Assembly: GCF_001552715.1 (NCBI RefSeq)
Contig: NZ_BCRS01000001.1
Location: 62,001-126,000, forward strand
Length of the DNA: 64,000 bases
Reading direction: 5' to 3'
Origin: Mycolicibacterium vaccae NBRC 14118 = CIP 105934
Lineage (GTDB): Bacteria; Actinomycetota; Actinomycetes; Mycobacteriales; Mycobacteriaceae
Shown here: piece by piece, positions 42,479 to 51,525 of the stretch
How positions within the stretch are numbered: the first letter of the stretch is position 1
Layout: each line of letters opens with the position of its first letter
Notes under the pieces: model-generated
What the model saw: only the letters and a program-made list of their open reading frames with translations
What the model was told of the DNA's origin: nothing
The model's database searches: none
Made by a program: the position numbers and the translations under genes

Positions 42479-44611
42479 GTGAAGTTCGTATCGCTCCGGC
42501 TTCGCAATTGGCGCTCATTCCACGGCGACAATCACATCGAATTCGCCACGGACGCCGATAGACCAGTCACCCTCTTATTAGGACCGAATGGTGCCGGTAA
42601 GACTGCGTTGCTTAACGCATTCACGTGGGTGCTCTACGGACAGTTCACGCAGGGCTTCGATAATCCAGACCAGTTGGTAAATCTCGAAGCAGCGGAGCTA
42701 GAGCCGACTGCCCAAGCGAGTGTCGAACTTGTGATCAAGCATGACAATGACGAATACCGGATTCGTCGAGTGACCGACGCTCAGAGCCAATCTTCGGATC
42801 CCACAGGGACCCTGGTCGTCACTAAGAACGATCAGAGGGCGGTCGAAGACGACATCTTTCGGATACTGCCACCACCGTTGAAGGACCTCTTTTTCTTTCC
42901 TGCTGAAACATTCAGCACAGCAAGCGTTCTCAAGGGAGACACTCCGGGTGAGGGCACCTCGTTCGACGTCGGGACCGCGATTCGCGCCTTGCTGTCCGGC
43001 GATATCTACGATCACGCATTCACGGATCTCAGCGAAGCGATGAATAGTGAAGCTCTTAAACCACCGCAGAACTACCGAGACGACACCATCGATGCGGCGC
43101 GAAGGAAGTACGAGCAAGCGCAAGCCGAACTCAATGACTCGGAGGAGCGGCGAGACAAGCTACCCGGCCTCCTCGCACAAGCAAGAGAGCAGGCTACGAA
43201 GGCGAAACTTGAAGCAGACAGGTTCAATCCCGATGAGATGAGAAAGTGGGAGCTGCGCTACCAGCAGCTGGATGCTGCAGTCAAGACGGCTGACAACCGG
43301 GTGGCGCAGGCACAAGGCTTGTACATCGACCTCGCCCGTTCGGCTCATCTCCATTTCTCTCAGTGCGCGGTGACGGCAGCAGTCGGAAGGCTTGACCTTG
43401 CAGAGTCTGGGGGGCTGATGCCACCCCGCATCCACGAACATGTGCTCGATCGCACGCTTGAAACTCGCCGCTGCTCTCTGTGCGGCGAAGGGCTCACATC
43501 TGCGGGCGAACGGCGAGTCGGAGCTCTCCGCGAACGCGTTGCGGACGCCCAGGTTGCTATTAGGGGAGTTGAAATTAGAACGATGCTTAGGCAATACGAA
43601 AGTGGGCATGCTGCCGAACTCGAGCGTCTGCGCGCAATGATCACTGTTCTAGCCGAAGCGTCCGGCGTGGATAGACCACCGGCTGACGCCGACATGAAGA
43701 TGCTGAGCTCGGTCCTCCGCACCTGCATCGACGTCGCAGATCGGCTGCGAACACAAGCCATACGCGAGTTTGACGAGTTTAAAAGCGCGTCCGAAGTTGA
43801 CCGACCGGCGGACGGAAAGAACCCTGTCGAGATAGCCATGGTCAAACAGAACCTGCTCGACAGCCTCATGTCCGAGTCAGTCAAGATTCACGAGACCGTG
43901 GAGACGCTAAAGGCCGAGGCTCGGAGGCTCTTCACCGACTACGAGACCAAATCCGGCAAGAGTAAAGATCATGCTCGCAAGACGCGAGCGATCGCGATAT
44001 TGAACGAGGCGAAGAATTACTTCGATGAGGCAAAGCGCGGTCTCGAGAAGTTCGGGCGCGAGGACTTCGAGAATGCTATCAACACCACCTATTCAGAAAT
44101 GATTCGCAAAGACATCCATATTTCCGTCGGAGATGATTTCAGCATCCGAGTCTTTCGCGCGGGAAGTGTCGACAGACTTCCGCTGTCACAGTCAGAAAAG
44201 GTACTCCTCCTCATTGCGTTCCTTGGCGCAATCGCTAGGCTCGCACCACATTACGAGAAGATCGCAGAAGCCGGTCAGCAGCTAGTTCGAACAGGAGGTG
44301 TTGAGGTGTCTAAGGGTCAGGGCTTTCCCGTGGTCCTCGACGCGCCTACGAGCCCACTGGACGACGAGTACGAGGTAGAGGTGGTCACAGCGCTTCCGCG
44401 ACTTCTTCCACAGATAGTCATCCCGGTGTCGGCGAAGTCAGTCGCGGTGTGGGAGCTGATCAAAAAGGATGTCGGCGCCACATATGTGATGGAGCTGACC
44501 GCTAAGAACGCAACTAATCGGACCGTGCACTGGAACGGTAAAGATCATAAGTACAGCACCCAGGATGACGGTGTCACGCCCGCGCGGACCCGCATCACGC
44601 GGATAGGTTGA
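42479..44611 (+). CDS. SMC/Rad50-like ATPase with zinc-hook-type CxxC
   Basis: A 710-residue RecF/SMC-type ATPase. It opens MKFVSLRLRNWRSF with Walker A GPNGAGKT (residues 35-42). Coiled-coil arms flank a CSLCGEG zinc-hook-like CxxC at about residue 330. The second half has the LSQSEKVLLLIAF signature and a Walker B of altered form (PVVLDAPTSPLDDEY). It is related in architecture to DndD but distinct from the dndD gene at 49157, which lacks the CxxC. It starts with GTG; GGAGAGG is upstream. It probably supplies ATP-driven DNA tethering or conformational change for the module. Confidence 0.82.
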   Translation: MKFVSLRLRNWRSFHGDNHIEFATDADRPVTLLLGPNGAGKTALLNAFTWVLYGQFTQGFDNPDQLVNLEAAELEPTAQASVELVIKHDNDEYRIRRVTDAQSQSSDPTGTLVVTKNDQRAVEDDIFRILPPPLKDLFFFPAETFSTASVLKGDTPGEGTSFDVGTAIRALLSGDIYDHAFTDLSEAMNSEALKPPQNYRDDTIDAARRKYEQAQAELNDSEERRDKLPGLLAQAREQATKAKLEADRFNPDEMRKWELRYQQLDAAVKTADNRVAQAQGLYIDLARSAHLHFSQCAVTAAVGRLDLAESGGLMPPRIHEHVLDRTLETRRCSLCGEGLTSAGERRVGALRERVADAQVAIRGVEIRTMLRQYESGHAAELERLRAMITVLAEASGVDRPPADADMKMLSSVLRTCIDVADRLRTQAIREFDEFKSASEVDRPADGKNPVEIAMVKQNLLDSLMSESVKIHETVETLKAEARRLFTDYETKSGKSKDHARKTRAIAILNEAKNYFDEAKRGLEKFGREDFENAINTTYSEMIRKDIHISVGDDFSIRVFRAGSVDRLPLSQSEKVLLLIAFLGAIARLAPHYEKIAEAGQQLVRTGGVEVSKGQGFPVVLDAPTSPLDDEYEVEVVTALPRLLPQIVIPVSAKSVAVWELIKKDVGATYVMELTAKNATNRTVHWNGKDHKYSTQDDGVTPARTRITRIG

Positions 44612-44618
44612 GCAACCG

Positions 44619-45155
44619 GTGGCCAACGTATCTATCTACCCCGAACATCGCGACATCCTGGACGCGTTGATTACGACTGCCAAAGTGTCTTCGCTAGCCG
44701 GCGCTACACGTACTGGACCATTTCCCGCACAGCGGGATGCGTACGTCTTTGCTGCAGCCATCGCGATGGCCCGCGGAAACCCACGTAGTGAAGCCGACAT
44801 GCCGACTGCTAGGAAGGACGTCACTACAATCCGCGACCAAGTCTTCCTAGGAGCGAACGGAGCTTCGGCCCTTGCGTACGCGGTCACACTAATCGAGGAC
44901 CACCCCGATGAGTCTGCCGAGGCGACGCTGTCCCGACAGCTCGATCTCCTGATGGACGATAAGCTTCAGGATAGGCTCACCGCGCTCGATCGTTATGCTT
45001 ACGCCGGATTCGAGTGGCTTAAGACGAATCAGGCAGACGAACGGACGACCCGAGAATTAGTGTTGACCGCTCTCGATGAGATCGCCTGTGTGGCAACGGG
45101 TCCTGGCGAAATACCGCAGATTCATGATCCGCTTCTCGAGATGTTGCTCGATTGA
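44619..45155 (+). CDS. Small helical protein with DPLL C-terminal tail
   Basis: A 178-residue helical cytoplasmic protein starting at GTG, seven bases after the ATPase stop. It contains GPFPAQRDAYVFAAAIAMARG and LIEDHPDESAEATLSRQLDLLMDD, and ends QIHDPLLEMLLD, close to the tails of the proteins at 36355 and 37141. No known family. As the last gene of the module, it may be the adaptor that links the ATPase to the other tailed proteins; this is inference. Confidence 0.6.
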   Translation: MANVSIYPEHRDILDALITTAKVSSLAGATRTGPFPAQRDAYVFAAAIAMARGNPRSEADMPTARKDVTTIRDQVFLGANGASALAYAVTLIEDHPDESAEATLSRQLDLLMDDKLQDRLTALDRYAYAGFEWLKTNQADERTTRELVLTALDEIACVATGPGEIPQIHDPLLEMLLD

Positions 45156-45188
45156 TCGCTCATTATTGACCACCACTAATGAGCGGTC
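45154..45188. terminator. Bidirectional hairpin between the module and dndA
   Basis: CGCTCATTA (45157-45165) and TAATGAGCG (45177-45185) form a perfect 9-bp stem with an 11-nt loop; three more pairs (one G-U) extend it to 12. It sits in the convergent gap and includes the dndA stop codon. It would separate the plus-strand module from dndA transcription in both directions. Confidence 0.6.
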
Positions 45189-46378
45189 TCGCGGCGCAAG
45201 CCTTCGAGACGAGATGCCATCTCGCTCCAATCCACACTCGGCGTCAGATGGCTCCATGACAACCTGACCGCCCCCGCTATACGCTGACTTGGGATCCCCG
45301 ATGCTGTCAGCACGTGGCTCGGTTCGTACTTTTGAGACGTGCATGCAGAACCGTTGGAAATCGCCACCAGATCCTTTAACGCGACGATGGCCGCTTCCGA
45401 ATCGACTCCAGGCACCGAGAAATTCAAGACGTGGCTCACCGACCGATCGCCATCACCATTCAACTCGATCCCGAGGGGCTGGAGCGCTGACACGGCATCA
45501 CGTTTTACCGCGGCGCACTGTTCATCGCGTTTCTGTGAGTCACGCGCCGCTAACGACGCGGCGAGCCCAAGCCCAGCGACGAGGGCGACCGGCAGCGTCC
45601 CCGGTCGAAGCCCGCGCTCTTGACCGCCCCCGTACTGCAAGGGTTCGATCGGCGGGCGGTTGAAGCGGCGTCGGCGGTTTACTAAAGCGCCAATCCCTTT
45701 TGGGCCATAGATCTTGTGGGCCGAGATCGACAGAAGATCGATCCTCCTCGAGCGCAGGGGCTCCATGACCTTGCCGAATGCTTGCGCAGCATCCACATGG
45801 AAATATGCCTCATGTTCAGCGAGCAACTCAGCGATCTCCGCGATCGGCTGTACAACACCCGTCTCATTGTTGACCGCCATTGTTGAGACGAGGAGCGTGT
45901 CATCGCGAACCACGGTCCGAATCGCTTCTGGTTCGACAAAGCCCCCGGCGGTCGGGGATACCAATGTCACCTCGAAGCCACGGCGCGCGAGCACCCCGAG
46001 CGGCTCTAACACTGCCTTGTGCTCGATCTGAGTCGACACGATATGCCGACGGCCGACCGACTCCCCGTATGCCGCGAGGCCGAGTATTGACAAGTTGTTG
46101 CTTTCCGTAGCGCCGCTGGTGAATATCACCTCTTCAGGCGCTGCGTCCACTACCTTCGCAACTTGCTCGCGCGCCTGTTTCACACGCGTCTTCGCGGTTT
46201 GCCCGTACGAGTGGGTTCGACTACCCGCATTCCCGTACTCCTCAGCGGTCCACTTCAGGACTTCGTCCACAACAGCTGGCTCGACCGGCGTGGTCGCATT
46301 GCAGTCGAGATACACAGGGCGCGGTGAGTCCCGGGTCTCGCTTTCGACGGGCGTGTCGGTAGGTGCAACTACGGTCAT
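45176..46378 (-). CDS. dndA: DndA, cysteine desulfurase of the phosphorothioation system
   Basis: A 400-residue PLP-dependent cysteine desulfurase (IscS/NifS type). The PLP lysine is in SAHKIYGPKG (about residue 214) and the active-site Cys in SNGSACTSQ (about residue 345). It supplies sulfur from L-cysteine to DndC. It is divergent from dndB with a 98-bp shared promoter region containing a repeat array. In other organisms a housekeeping IscS can take this role, so its presence here makes the set complete. ATG 46378 is chosen over 46462, which would run into the promoter repeats. Confidence 0.9.
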   Translation of the reverse strand: MTVVAPTDTPVESETRDSPRPVYLDCNATTPVEPAVVDEVLKWTAEEYGNAGSRTHSYGQTAKTRVKQAREQVAKVVDAAPEEVIFTSGATESNNLSILGLAAYGESVGRRHIVSTQIEHKAVLEPLGVLARRGFEVTLVSPTAGGFVEPEAIRTVVRDDTLLVSTMAVNNETGVVQPIAEIAELLAEHEAYFHVDAAQAFGKVMEPLRSRRIDLLSISAHKIYGPKGIGALVNRRRRFNRPPIEPLQYGGGQERGLRPGTLPVALVAGLGLAASLAARDSQKRDEQCAAVKRDAVSALQPLGIELNGDGDRSVSHVLNFSVPGVDSEAAIVALKDLVAISNGSACTSQKYEPSHVLTASGIPSQRIAGAVRLSWSHLTPSVDWSEMASRLEGLRRETAH

Positions 46379-46408
46379 AAGCAGAAGAGTACGTGTAGCT
46401 TCTGACAG

Positions 46409-46454
46409 ATGTACGGAGCAACACGGCCATATGTACGGATGTTGGGATCCGTAC
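46409..46454. promoter_or_regulatory. Repeat array in the divergent dndA-dndB promoter
   Basis: ATGTACGGA occurs at 46409-46417 and again at 46431-46439 (22 bp apart, about two helical turns), and its core appears inverted as TCCGTAC at 46448-46454. The array sits in the 98-bp region between the divergent starts. DndB is known in other bacteria to repress its own operon by binding its promoter, so this is a candidate operator. Promoter elements themselves are not clear. Confidence 0.55.
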
Positions 46455-46476
46455 TCCAGCATGGAGGTGCGGTGTG

Positions 46477-47622
46477 ATGTCGGTCCAGATTGACCTTGCA
46501 GATGGCGAGGTCAACCGCAAACGCTCACCCGGATTCGAGTATGTGTTTCCGGCGATTCGCGGCATTCAGGCTGGTCGCGAGTATTACGTGACAATGTGTC
46601 CGCTTCGACTAATTCCAAAGATCTTCGTTTTTGACGAAGAAGAGCTACCACCAGAGATGCGCGCACAACGGTCCCTCAACAAAGCCCGTGTTCCAGAGAT
46701 GTCCCGCTACATCGTCGACAACCCCGACACCTATACTTTCTCGGCGCTCACGGCATCGGTAAACGCAGAGGTTCAATTCGATGCGCTCGATGGTGCGGCT
46801 GGTCCGGGTGAGCGTATGGGGATGCTATCGATCCCTATGTCGGCGAGATTTGTCATCAACGACGGACAGCACCGCAGGGCCGCGATCCAACAAGCGCTGG
46901 TCGAGAATCCAGATCTCGGCGACGAAAGCATCGCAATCGTGCTGTTCCTCGATGTCGGCCTAAGCCGATGCCAGCAGATGTTCGCGGACCTCAACCGTCA
47001 TGCGATCCGTCCCTCGAAGAGCATCGGCGTGCTGTACGACCACCGCGACGAAATGTCGGCTATCGCAAAACTTGTAGTTATGCGTTCGCCGTTCTTCAAC
47101 GACCTCACTGAGATGGAGACGAGCAATCTCTCTTTGAGGTCGCGCAAGCTTTTCACCTTGTCGGCGCTGTACAACGCCAATAAGTCCCTACTCGACGGAG
47201 TCGAGGAGGAACTACTCGAACGACGTGTCGACATAGCCGCCCGATACTGGCAGGTGGTCGCCGACCAGTTCCCGGAGTGGCACCAAGTGCGCACGCGTGA
47301 CGTGAGCTCAGGCGAAGTCCGTCGCGACTTCATACACAGTCATGGTGTCGTCCTGCAATCGCTGGGAAAGATCGGCAATGCGCTCATTCGGAAATCCCGT
47401 GATGAACGCGACTGGTCGAAAGTTCTGGAGAAGTTGAAGGACATCGACTGGCATCGGTCCAATGCAGCAGTTTGGGAAGGACGGGCGACGGTCGGCGGCA
47501 AAGTCAGCAAGGGAGCGTCAAACGTTCTGCTAACCGCTGGCTACATACGATCCGCGTTGGGGCTAGAACTGCCGCCTGACGAGCAGCAAGCCGAAGACGG
47601 ATTTACAAGGGGAAATAGATGA
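46477..47622 (+). CDS. dndB: DndB, DGQHR-domain regulator
   Basis: A 381-residue DGQHR-domain protein; the motif is NDGQHRRAAI at about residue 126-135, followed by the family CQQMFADLNRHAIRPSKSI. DndB is not needed for modification in the known systems; it acts as a negative regulator of the dnd operon. GGAGGT precedes the ATG at 46477 by eight bases. It overlaps dndC by four bases (ATGA). The likely operator is the repeat array just upstream. Confidence 0.88.
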   Translation: MSVQIDLADGEVNRKRSPGFEYVFPAIRGIQAGREYYVTMCPLRLIPKIFVFDEEELPPEMRAQRSLNKARVPEMSRYIVDNPDTYTFSALTASVNAEVQFDALDGAAGPGERMGMLSIPMSARFVINDGQHRRAAIQQALVENPDLGDESIAIVLFLDVGLSRCQQMFADLNRHAIRPSKSIGVLYDHRDEMSAIAKLVVMRSPFFNDLTEMETSNLSLRSRKLFTLSALYNANKSLLDGVEEELLERRVDIAARYWQVVADQFPEWHQVRTRDVSSGEVRRDFIHSHGVVLQSLGKIGNALIRKSRDERDWSKVLEKLKDIDWHRSNAAVWEGRATVGGKVSKGASNVLLTAGYIRSALGLELPPDEQQAEDGFTRGNR

Positions 47623-49160
47623 AGCGCGAACTTCCGATCACGCCGCGTCGCCGATCTGCGTTCGATGAACTTGGCTACGGCGCGACGGTTGACGCAATCC
47701 TGGACCAGACACGCCAGCTGTACCTCGCCGACTCGGTTCCGTGGGTTGTCGGATATTCGGGAGGTAAGGACAGTACCGCAGTGCTTCAGTTGGTGTGGCT
47801 GGCATTGGCCGGCCTCGAGCCCGCGCAACGTAGTAAGCCGGTGCACGTCATCAGCACCGACACGTTGGTAGAAAACCCCGTCGTTGCAGCCTGGGTAACC
47901 CACTCGCTCGACGTACTCGCTGAACAGTCAGCGACACAAGGTCTCCCAATCACACCGCATCGTCTGACTCCTGCAGTGACTGACACGTTCTGGGTGAACT
48001 TGATCGGGCGTGGCTACCCGGCACCTCGCCCGAAGTTCCGCTGGTGCACAGAACGTTTGAAAATCAAGCCATCCAACACCTTCATTCGAAACATGGTCCG
48101 CTCGCACGGCGAGGCCATCCTCGTCCTCGGGACACGAAAAGCGGAGAGCAGCGGGCGTTCACACCGGATGACCACGCTCGAAGCACGCAGATCGCGAGAC
48201 CTGCTGAGCCCCAACGAGTCATTACCTAATTGCCTGGTTTACTCACCGGTCGAGAACTGGTCCAACGACGACGTTTGGACCTTCCTCATGCAGACCCAAA
48301 ATCCTTGGGGTTACTCCAATAAAGAGCTGCTCACGATGTACCAGGGCGCCTCTCCCGATGGCGAATGCCCGCTGGTCGTGGACTCGACCACACCAAGCTG
48401 CGGCGATAGTCGATTCGGTTGCTGGACATGCACCTTAGTCGACAAGGACAAGTCCATGTCGGCGATGATCCAGAACGACGACGAGAAGGAGTGGATGCTC
48501 CCGCTTCTGGAATTGCGCAACGCGCTGGACGTCGCCGATGACCGCCACCTCCGCGACTTCCGCCGGATGAACGGCTCGGTGCAGCTGTTCCACGACAAAC
48601 CGATTCCTGGCCCCTACACCCAGCACTCGCGAGAGCAATGGTTGACGCAACTTCTCGAGGCGCAAGCATGGATCCGCGCCAACGGCCCGGATTATGTCCG
48701 GTCGCTCGAGCTGGTGACGCTCCCCGAGCTTGAGGAGATCCGTCGGCACTGGGTCGTTGAGAAGCACGAGTTCGAGGACAACCTGCCGCGGATCTTTAAG
48801 GAAGCGACTGGTGAGGACTACCCCGGTCGACCGCTGGACGAGCATCTCCCGTTGGGCGCTGATGCAGTTGAGGTTCTACAGGAGGTCGTTGGCGACGATC
48901 GCTTGCACTTCGAACTTGTGCGGGAGCTCCTCGACGTTGAGCAGCGGCACCGATCGCGAGCACGCCGCGCAGGACTTTTTGACTCGCTTGAAAAGGCGCT
49001 CCGCCGTGGCTTTTACGAGGATGAGGTCGACGCCACCGAACGCGCACTTAACCGCCGAACGGCGCTCGAAAAATCTGAGGCATCAAATGCTGATGACCCT
49101 GATCCTCTCGATGTGGTGGACGGGTTTGTGCGGCCCGCTCAGGCGGGAATCGAACGATGA
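47619..49160 (+). CDS. dndC: DndC, PAPS-reductase-like ATP pyrophosphatase
   Basis: A 513-residue ATP-PPase with YSGGKDST (about residues 46-53) and a cysteine cluster SCGDSRFGCWTC (about 260-271) that fits the iron-sulfur site of this family. DndC activates the DNA backbone phosphate and takes sulfur from DndA. The length and order match known DndC. It overlaps both neighbours by four bases (ATGA), so dndB, dndC and dndD are tightly coupled. Confidence 0.9.
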   Translation: MKRELPITPRRRSAFDELGYGATVDAILDQTRQLYLADSVPWVVGYSGGKDSTAVLQLVWLALAGLEPAQRSKPVHVISTDTLVENPVVAAWVTHSLDVLAEQSATQGLPITPHRLTPAVTDTFWVNLIGRGYPAPRPKFRWCTERLKIKPSNTFIRNMVRSHGEAILVLGTRKAESSGRSHRMTTLEARRSRDLLSPNESLPNCLVYSPVENWSNDDVWTFLMQTQNPWGYSNKELLTMYQGASPDGECPLVVDSTTPSCGDSRFGCWTCTLVDKDKSMSAMIQNDDEKEWMLPLLELRNALDVADDRHLRDFRRMNGSVQLFHDKPIPGPYTQHSREQWLTQLLEAQAWIRANGPDYVRSLELVTLPELEEIRRHWVVEKHEFEDNLPRIFKEATGEDYPGRPLDEHLPLGADAVEVLQEVVGDDRLHFELVRELLDVEQRHRSRARRAGLFDSLEKALRRGFYEDEVDATERALNRRTALEKSEASNADDPDPLDVVDGFVRPAQAGIER

Positions 49161-51130
49161 TCATTGATCAGCTTGTTCTGCACAACGTCGGTACCTTCGC
49201 GGGACGCAACACGATCGAGCTGACGCCACCCTCGGCGAAGAAGCCAATCGTTCTCATCGGTGGACTGAACGGTGCCGGCAAGACAACACTGCTCGAAGCG
49301 ATCCACTTGGTGCTCTACGGACCTCTAGCCCAGATCGCAGCTCGGAAGTCGGGAAGCTACGACAACTATCTCCGCGGACTGATCCACAGGGGCGCGCCCG
49401 CAAGTGAGGGCGCCGCGTTGGAGCTCACCTTCCACGCCCACCAGGAAGGTGTCGAGCGCGAGTACTGGATTCGGCGCAGTTGGCGCAGCACCGGTTCATC
49501 GATTCGGGAGATCCTTTTGGTGTCTGTCGATGGAATGCACGACGAAGCCCTCACTTCGACCTGGAGTGAGCATGTCGAAGCATTCCTACCGAGAGGCATC
49601 GCGGGCCTCTTCTTCTTCGATGGCGAGCAGATCGAGGCGTTAGCTGACCTAGAACGGTCCCAGGAGGTACTTTCGTCGGCGCTCGCGTCGCTGATGGGCC
49701 TCGAGCTCGTGGACCGGCTCTCCACCGACCTTGCCGTACTGCGTAAGCGTCATCAGAAGGCCCACGTGTCAGACACATCGCGCTCGGCGGTCGATGACTG
49801 TAAACAGGCCGTCACGAAGATGCGTCAGGCCGAGGAGGCAGCCGCTCAGCAGACGGCGAAACTGCGCGTAGATCTCGACCGGGCGGAAAAGGCTCTGTCT
49901 GAAGTCAACGAGCGCTTCCGGGCGGCGGGCGGGGATCTTGTGGAGCAGCGCGTATCAGCTGAACGCATCGCCGATAACATGCGCAGCGAACTCGGGCGTA
50001 TCGAGGATTTGATTCGACATGAGCTGAGTGAAGCGGCTCCTCTGCTTATGATCTCGGACTTGCTGCGCGCCGTGTCGAGGCAAGTCGACGCGGAGTCCGC
50101 AGCAGAACAGAATCGCGCGGTTAGCAGCATTTTAGCTAGCCGGGACGATGAGCTTGTGGCGCTGCTCCAAACTGCAAAGGTAGCGGCTGCTGCGCGCCGC
50201 CGGATAGAGGAATTTCTAGCTGAGGATCGCGCAACGAGAGCCGCAGCATCCTCGACTCGGGACATCGTCGGTATCACCGACGCCGCAATGGTGCGCCATC
50301 TCACGTCATCGACGCTGCCCAACGCCGAGAAGCGTCTGCGCGAACTGATCGAACTACGTGCGGTGACGCGCGGAAAGCTTGAACAAGCCGACCGAGTACT
50401 CGTTGCGATCCCTGACGACGAAGCGATCGGCGCGGTTCTATCCGAGCGCAGAGACGCCGCAGACGAAGTGTCGCGACGCCGAGCGGCGCTTAGCGTCTCT
50501 GAGGAACGACTGAACGTTGCCCGTCAGGACCGCGCGCGAGCTGATTCGGCGTACGAGGCAGCACTCGAAAAAGCCGCGCAAGATTCTCTACAAGCGGACG
50601 ATGAGCGCCGGCTTGTTGATCACATCGACAGAGTTCGAGCTACACTCGCAGATCTCCGACTGGCAGCTAGCCGCCGCCATCTCGGACGAATCTCGGAGTT
50701 CGTTCTTGACGCACTAAGTCGTCTCCTCCGCAAGGAGAATCTAATAACTCAGGTCGAGGTGGACCCCGAAACGAACATGGTTCAACTGTCCGGGCGCGAC
50801 GGTTTACCTCTGCCAGCTAGTGACCTGTCGGCTGGAGAGCGCCAGTTGCTGGCGGTTGCGCTGCTGTGGGGTCTGGCTCGCGCTGCGGGACAACCGCTTC
50901 CCGTTGTAATCGATACTCCGCTTGGTCGGCTCGATGGCACGCATCGAGAACATCTGCTTGAGCGCTATTTCCCGCATGCGAGCCACCAGGTTCTGCTGTT
51001 GTCCACCGACACAGAAATTGATGATGAGGCGTATGCCCGCATAGCGAAGCACGTCGGACGCGAGTACAGACTCGTCTTCGATCAGTCCACCAATGCGACC
51101 TCAGTGGTCGACGGATACTTTTGGGAGTAG
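49157..51130 (+). CDS. dndD: DndD, SMC-like ATPase of the modification complex
   Basis: A 657-residue RecF/SMC-type ATPase. Walker A is GGLNGAGKTT (about residues 35-44), FFFDGEQIEAL is the family sequence near 155, long coiled-coil arms follow, then LSAGERQLLAVALLWG and Walker B PVVIDTPLGRLD. Unlike the ATPase at 42479 it has no CxxC hook. DndD is thought to provide nicking or ATP-driven DNA opening for sulfur insertion. It overlaps dndC by four bases. Confidence 0.9.
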   Translation: MIIDQLVLHNVGTFAGRNTIELTPPSAKKPIVLIGGLNGAGKTTLLEAIHLVLYGPLAQIAARKSGSYDNYLRGLIHRGAPASEGAALELTFHAHQEGVEREYWIRRSWRSTGSSIREILLVSVDGMHDEALTSTWSEHVEAFLPRGIAGLFFFDGEQIEALADLERSQEVLSSALASLMGLELVDRLSTDLAVLRKRHQKAHVSDTSRSAVDDCKQAVTKMRQAEEAAAQQTAKLRVDLDRAEKALSEVNERFRAAGGDLVEQRVSAERIADNMRSELGRIEDLIRHELSEAAPLLMISDLLRAVSRQVDAESAAEQNRAVSSILASRDDELVALLQTAKVAAAARRRIEEFLAEDRATRAAASSTRDIVGITDAAMVRHLTSSTLPNAEKRLRELIELRAVTRGKLEQADRVLVAIPDDEAIGAVLSERRDAADEVSRRRAALSVSEERLNVARQDRARADSAYEAALEKAAQDSLQADDERRLVDHIDRVRATLADLRLAASRRHLGRISEFVLDALSRLLRKENLITQVEVDPETNMVQLSGRDGLPLPASDLSAGERQLLAVALLWGLARAAGQPLPVVIDTPLGRLDGTHREHLLERYFPHASHQVLLLSTDTEIDDEAYARIAKHVGREYRLVFDQSTNATSVVDGYFWE

Positions 51131-51132
51131 GC

Positions 51133-51525
51133 ATGGCGATTGAGAACATCCGGCTCTCGCAAACAGCACGCGATCAGCTGATCACCTTGAAACGCCGTAC
51201 TGGAATTGCGAATTGGAACATCCTCTGTCGATGGGCGTTGTGTCGATCGCTGGCAGAGCCGGCGCCGCCACCCTCTGTGCAACTGACCCTCGACAGCAAT
51301 GTCGAGATGTCATGGCGAGTATTCGCCGGCGAACACGGCGATCTGTATTGGGGATTGATCCGATTCCGCTGCCACGTTGACGGGTTGTCCCTCGACGACG
51401 AGACGCTTGCGACGCAGTTCAGATTGCACCTGCACCGCGGTATCGGATACCTCGTCGGTGATCCTCGTGTCACGGACGTCGCGGGACTTGCCGGTTTGGC
51501 ATTGGCGGGTGAACCCGCCGCATGA
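51133..51525 (+). CDS. dndE: DndE, small DNA-binding subunit
   Basis: A 130-residue protein, the usual DndE size, starting MAIENIRLSQTARDQLITLKRRTGIANWNILCRWALCRSL. DndE of known systems binds nicked DNA as an oligomer and is required for phosphorothioation. It starts two bases after the dndD stop and overlaps the next gene by four (ATGA). The extra N-terminal residues in the longer frame are inside dndD. Confidence 0.85.
   Translation: MAIENIRLSQTARDQLITLKRRTGIANWNILCRWALCRSLAEPAPPPSVQLTLDSNVEMSWRVFAGEHGDLYWGLIRFRCHVDGLSLDDETLATQFRLHLHRGIGYLVGDPRVTDVAGLAGLALAGEPAA

Noticed and set aside
42479-44611. The ATPase as a second DndD
   Set aside because: It shares the RecF/SMC plan but has a CxxC hook and a different Walker B, and a full dndD is present at 49157. 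It was placed in the separate module.
36355-45155. Assignment of the module as DndFGH (DptFGH)
   Set aside because: No protein resembles DndF, DndG or DndH in order or motifs; the PLD-helicase, HNH/sigma-4 and tailed proteins do not fit that set.
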